From NCBI GenBank assembly GCA_016713535.1, contig JADJOY010000039.1:1-64000 (forward strand): 64,000 nt of DNA. The letters run 5' to 3'. The notes under the pieces were generated by a model that was not told the origin of the DNA, did not search any database, and was given only the letters and a program-made list of their open reading frames with translations. Below are positions 63,385 to 64,000 of this stretch, one piece after another. The DNA is from Deltaproteobacteria bacterium. Lineage in GTDB: Bacteria > JADJOY01. Both the position numbers and the translations under genes were made by a program. Position 1 is the first letter of the stretch; each line of letters starts with the position of its first letter.

Positions 63385-64000
63385 ATGACAGCAAAGCCGA
63401 GTTCGTTCAGCACGCCGCTCGCGGCGAGCGACCCCGAGATCTTCCGCACGATCCAGGACGAGACGCGCCGTCAGGGCGGCCAGCTCGAGATGATCGCGTC
63501 CGAGAACTTCGTCAGCCGCGCCGTGCTTGAAACCGTCGGCACCGTGCTTACCAACAAGTACGCCGAGGGCTACCCGGGCCATCGCTATTACGGCGGCTGC
63601 GTGCACGTGGACGAGGCCGAGAACCTCGCTCGCGACCGCGCCAAGAAGCTGTTCGGTGCCGCGCACGTGAACGTGCAGCCCCACTCGGGCTCACAGGCGA
63701 ACATGGCGGTCTACTTCGCGTGCCTGAAGCCGGGCGACACGATCCTCGCGATGGACCTCGCGCAGGGGGGGCACCTCACCCACGGCAGCCCGGTCAACTT
63801 CTCCGGCAGGCTCTACAAGGTGGTGTCGTACGGCGTGGAGCGCGGCTCCGGCCGGATCGACATGGATCAGGTGCGCCAGCTCGCTCACGCCGAGAAGCCG
63901 AAGCTGATCATGACCGGAGCCTCGGCCTACCCGCGCGCCATCGACTTCGCCGCGTTTCGCGTCATCGCCGACGAGATCGGCGCGGTGCTCGTCGCCGACA
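63385..64000 (+). CDS. glyA: Serine hydroxymethyltransferase (partial at window end)
   Basis: Seen: ATG 63385 after GAGACGAG; 205 residues visible. [60 protein letters not shown] and [14 protein letters not shown] are SHMT signatures. The PLP-lysine region is beyond the window. Known: converts serine and tetrahydrofolate to glycine and methylene-THF. The open frame continues past base 64000. Confidence 0.97.
   Translation, partial: MTAKPSSFSTPLAASDPEIFRTIQDETRRQGGQLEMIASENFVSRAVLETVGTVLTNKYAEGYPGHRYYGGCVHVDEAENLARDRAKKLFGAAHVNVQPHSGSQANMAVYFACLKPGDTILAMDLAQGGHLTHGSPVNFSGRLYKVVSYGVERGSGRIDMDQVRQLAHAEKPKLIMTGASAYPRAIDFAAFRVIADEIGAVLVAD

Overview
The window is about 70% G+C almost throughout and looks like chromosomal DNA from a soil- or sediment-type Gram-negative bacterium. 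A Myxococcota (deltaproteobacterial) relative is my best guess. The reasons are two Pkn-type Ser/Thr kinases (one with a myxobacterial-style S-containing catalytic loop), an FHA-GAF protein in a kinase operon, HEAT-repeat proteins with a shared 'LYE' N-terminal module, a DUF222/HNH protein and a DUF3683 FAD/Fe-S giant. No rRNA, tRNA or CRISPR array is visible.

Layout. 1-5025 (minus): a high-affinity K+ operon: 130-aa membrane protein, 27-aa membrane peptide, kdpF, kdpA, kdpB, kdpC (cut by the window edge). 5026-5804 holds four copies of one 17-bp palindrome in two pairs and a deleted P-II remnant. 5805-7647 is a KimA-like K+ permease with several internal losses. 7672-21603 is an accessory island bracketed by two directly repeated copies of a structured element made of three 20-bp palindromes plus a long stem. 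Inside it (minus strand) are mntA-hepT-hsdR and hsdM-hsdS-capV-cdn. In both runs nearly every gene overlaps the next by a few bases, so a type I restriction-modification system, a CapV/CD-NTase CBASS system and a MNT-HEPN toxin-antitoxin pair are physically interlocked. An IS1634-family element (12355-14320, 5-bp target duplication) has split a DUF433 gene between the two runs. A DUF222/HNH gene forms the right edge.

21.6-37 kb: GH5 lipoprotein, MurJ-like flippase fused to a TolB-type propeller, SRPBCC protein, fatty-acid desaturase, aldehyde dehydrogenase, Ser/Thr kinase with extracytoplasmic sensor, LysE exporter, two HEAT/'LYE' proteins, and cysK-cysE. 37-55 kb: DUF3683 FAD/Fe-S oxidoreductase, MFS-spermidine-synthase fusion, sterol-desaturase-like protein, Uup-type ABC-F, molybdopterin oxidoreductase divergent from an HxlR regulator with clear operators, chemoreceptor, LysR/pirin/quinone-reductase cluster. 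55-59.3 kb: a MITE-like hairpin element, FHA-GAF protein plus kinase operon, dienelactone hydrolase. 59.4-64 kb: yceD, rpmF, a plsX::fabD gene fusion, acpP, rpiB and the start of glyA. fabH, fabG and fabF are missing from the usual place.

Caution: about nineteen single-base frame breaks interrupt otherwise well conserved genes, including housekeeping ones. Many are probably sequencing or assembly errors, so a frameshift alone is not taken as proof of a dead gene. hsdR, with about six, and the KimA-like gene, which lacks whole internal blocks, are the best candidates for real decay.
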